Shown here: piece by piece, positions 62,717 to 64,000 of the stretch
How the letters are laid out: each line of letters opens with the position of its first letter
Position numbering within the stretch: the first letter of the stretch is position 1
Origin: Phycisphaerae bacterium
GTDB lineage: Bacteria; Planctomycetota; Phycisphaerae; Phycisphaerales; UBA1924
Reading direction: 5' to 3'
Assembly: GCA_016793805.1 (NCBI GenBank)
Contig: JAEUIZ010000057.1
Coordinates: forward strand, 1 to 64,000
Length of the DNA: 64,000 nt
Made by a program: the position numbers and the translations under genes
Notes under the pieces: model-generated
Seen by the model: only the letters and a program-made list of their open reading frames with translations
Databases searched by the model: none
What the model was told of the DNA's origin: nothing

Positions 62717-64000
62717 ATGTCGGATCACCGCGTCGTTCTGCCCGCCGATTCGAACCAGGCCCTTGGCTTGGGCCAGTTTGCCGTCGATTTCATGCACAAC
62801 GAGCAGGGTCGGCGGGGCGATCCGGACCCGGCCGTGCTGGAGCGCACGAACCTGTTCTTCGTGGACTCGGTGCTGTGCGGGGTGTCGGCGATCGCGCTGG
62901 GGACCAACGCGCCGACGGTCCTCCGCAACGAGGCGCTCCAATACCGCTTCCCGCCGGCGGGGGTGGGATCGCTGGCGGGCGTGCTGGGCTCGGGGAGGCA
63001 CGCGGCCAAGCGAGGCGGGGCGCCGGTGTTCGGGTCCAACCTTGACGTTGCCGTCGAGAAGGCGATCGCGGCCAACGTGGCGGCGGTGCGGGAGTGGGAC
63101 AGCAACGGGACGAACTTCGGGTACAGCGAGGAGCGTCCGCACCATCGGGCGGGGGAGTTCGGGCACAACGACTTCTACGCGGTGCCCGTGGCCGCGGCGC
63201 AGATGATGGCCCGCGACGGCGAGTTCGCGCTGCGGGGCATGGTGCTCCTCGACGAGATCCGGGGGCGGCTGGCGGAGGTGTTCAGCCTCAAGTCGTACAA
63301 GATCGACCACGTGGTGCACGGCGCGATCGCCTCGGCGGCGACGTTCGGCGCGATGATGGGGGCGACACCCGAGCAGATCGAGAGCGCGATCGGGATGGTC
63401 GTGGCGCACGCGATCCCGTTCCGGGCGATCCGTCACGGGCACCAACTCTCCGACAGCAAGGGCGCCAGCGCCGCGATCTCGACGGAGTTCGCGATCCTGT
63501 GCATGAAGCGCTCGATGGCCGGGTTTGTCGGACCCAAGGACATCTTCCGCAACCCGGAGGCGATCTTCCGCCTGTTCGAGGGCCCCGGGGCGCTCTTCGA
63601 GCGGCGCGGGAAGGGCGGAGGCGGGGCGCGGCAGGACGACCCGCCCGGAAAGGGCCGCGACGCCTCGCCGTTTGACCTCGTGCTGAGCCGAGCGGGCAAG
63701 GACTTCACCGTCATGGGCATGCACTTCAAACTGGGGCTGTACGAGCACCAGTCCGCGGGCGCGCTGCAGGGCCTGATCGACCTCCTCGCCGCGCACCCCG
63801 ACCTCCTCGACGACCAGACGGGCGACCGGATCAAGCGGATCGTGGTCCGCGCCTACGAGCCCGCGTTCTCGATCATCGGCGACCCCCACAAGCGCGACCC
63901 GCACACGCGGCAATCCGCCGACCACTCCATGCTCTACCTCGTCTGCACGATGCTCCGCAAGGCTCTCGAACTCGGGGCCCGCGACCGCCCAGGCCCGCAG
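62717..64000 (+). CDS. prpD: 2-methylcitrate dehydratase (PrpD), truncated by the window end
   Basis: 428 codons of an MmgE/PrpD-family enzyme continue to the last base. It dehydrates 2-methylcitrate in the methylcitrate cycle for propionyl-CoA. PrpD-specific blocks are VVHGAIASAATFGAMMGATPEQIESAIGM, PFRAIRHGHQLSDSKGASAAI, DIFRNPEAIFRLFEG and MGMHFKLGLYEHQSAGAL. A Gly/Lys-rich insertion of about 25 residues precedes the last of these. GAGGAG lies before the ATG and a TACCGT box further upstream. Confidence 0.92.
   Translation, partial: MSDHRVVLPADSNQALGLGQFAVDFMHNEQGRRGDPDPAVLERTNLFFVDSVLCGVSAIALGTNAPTVLRNEALQYRFPPAGVGSLAGVLGSGRHAAKRGGAPVFGSNLDVAVEKAIAANVAAVREWDSNGTNFGYSEERPHHRAGEFGHNDFYAVPVAAAQMMARDGEFALRGMVLLDEIRGRLAEVFSLKSYKIDHVVHGAIASAATFGAMMGATPEQIESAIGMVVAHAIPFRAIRHGHQLSDSKGASAAISTEFAILCMKRSMAGFVGPKDIFRNPEAIFRLFEGPGALFERRGKGGGGARQDDPPGKGRDASPFDLVLSRAGKDFTVMGMHFKLGLYEHQSAGALQGLIDLLAAHPDLLDDQTGDRIKRIVVRAYEPAFSIIGDPHKRDPHTRQSADHSMLYLVCTMLRKALELGARDRPGPQ

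Noticed and set aside
62717..64000. Cis-aconitate decarboxylase or generic MmgE
   Set aside because: The blocks RAIRHGHQLSDSKGASAA and MGMHFKLGLYEHQSAGAL match PrpD better, although the C-terminus is missing.

Overview
The window is GC-rich DNA, densely coding on both strands, from a Gram-negative, motile or chemotactic bacterium. I read it as a planctomycete, most likely of the Phycisphaerae type. Reasons: two adjacent secretin/pilin-like proteins with a type IV prepilin N-terminus and a C-terminal H-x9-D-G box, a family strongly expanded in Planctomycetes; an LptD-like outer-membrane assembly protein; a small Lys/Arg-rich histone-H1-like protein; and many genes without Shine-Dalgarno sites. 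The taxonomic call is inference from gene content; there is no rRNA or tRNA here to confirm it.

Layout. 1-136: end of an IS5/IS1182-like insertion sequence whose terminus touches the stop codon of cheX. 137-7313 (minus): chemotaxis operon in the order heme-binding methyl-accepting protein, cheB, cheW, cheR, cheA, cheX, with no stand-alone cheY. 7499-8227: PilZ protein, then a 436-bp non-coding stretch. 8.7-11.3 kb: sugar-type aminotransferase, LOG-family hydrolase and a YhhQ transporter. 11.4-15.4 kb: lptD and a short-chain dehydrogenase. 15.4-21 kb: ispF, a lipoprotein, two prepilin-like proteins, a DUF2238 membrane protein, psuG and purM. 21-25.4 kb (minus): methyltransferase and fatty-acid desaturase, then a four-gene electron-transfer module (two micro-membrane proteins, a heme-b/Rieske fusion and a Cys-rich anchored protein). 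25.4-29.7 kb: FMN reductase and a tandem of M14 carboxypeptidase-like proteins, one of which has lost its zinc ligands. 29.8-35.6 kb: FkbM methyltransferase, SpoIIE-type phosphatase, degenerate metallo-beta-lactamase-fold protein, HIT protein, rpiB, a Sua5-phosphotyrosine-phosphatase fusion, a DCC protein and an orphan CoA-transferase subunit. 35.7-42.9 kb: prkA, trmB, Bfd-like protein, agmatinase-family protein, mutS. 42.9-49.1 kb (minus): sugar ABC transporter pieces, a fucokinase/fucose-1-phosphate guanylyltransferase fusion and a class V aminotransferase. 49.1-54.7 kb: recJ, a pduO-SpoIIE phosphatase-DinB operon and a glycosyltransferase. 54.8-64 kb: histone-like protein, class II DAHP synthase, PilZ protein, HEAT-like secreted protein, DsbD, fliM, a third SpoIIE phosphatase and the start of prpD.

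The gene-expression architecture ties the window together. At least nine genes have a TANNNT box ending exactly six bases before the start codon, and seven more have it at five to eight bases. This is the geometry expected when transcription begins at or next to the start codon (leaderless mRNA). Downstream genes are instead joined by four-base ATGA/GTGA overlaps (thirteen cases). Convergent genes end within 2-5 bases of each other or overlap. Signalling is a theme: one chemotaxis array, two PilZ proteins, three SpoIIE/PP2C phosphatases, a PrkA kinase and a fused low-molecular-weight phosphatase lie within 64 kb.
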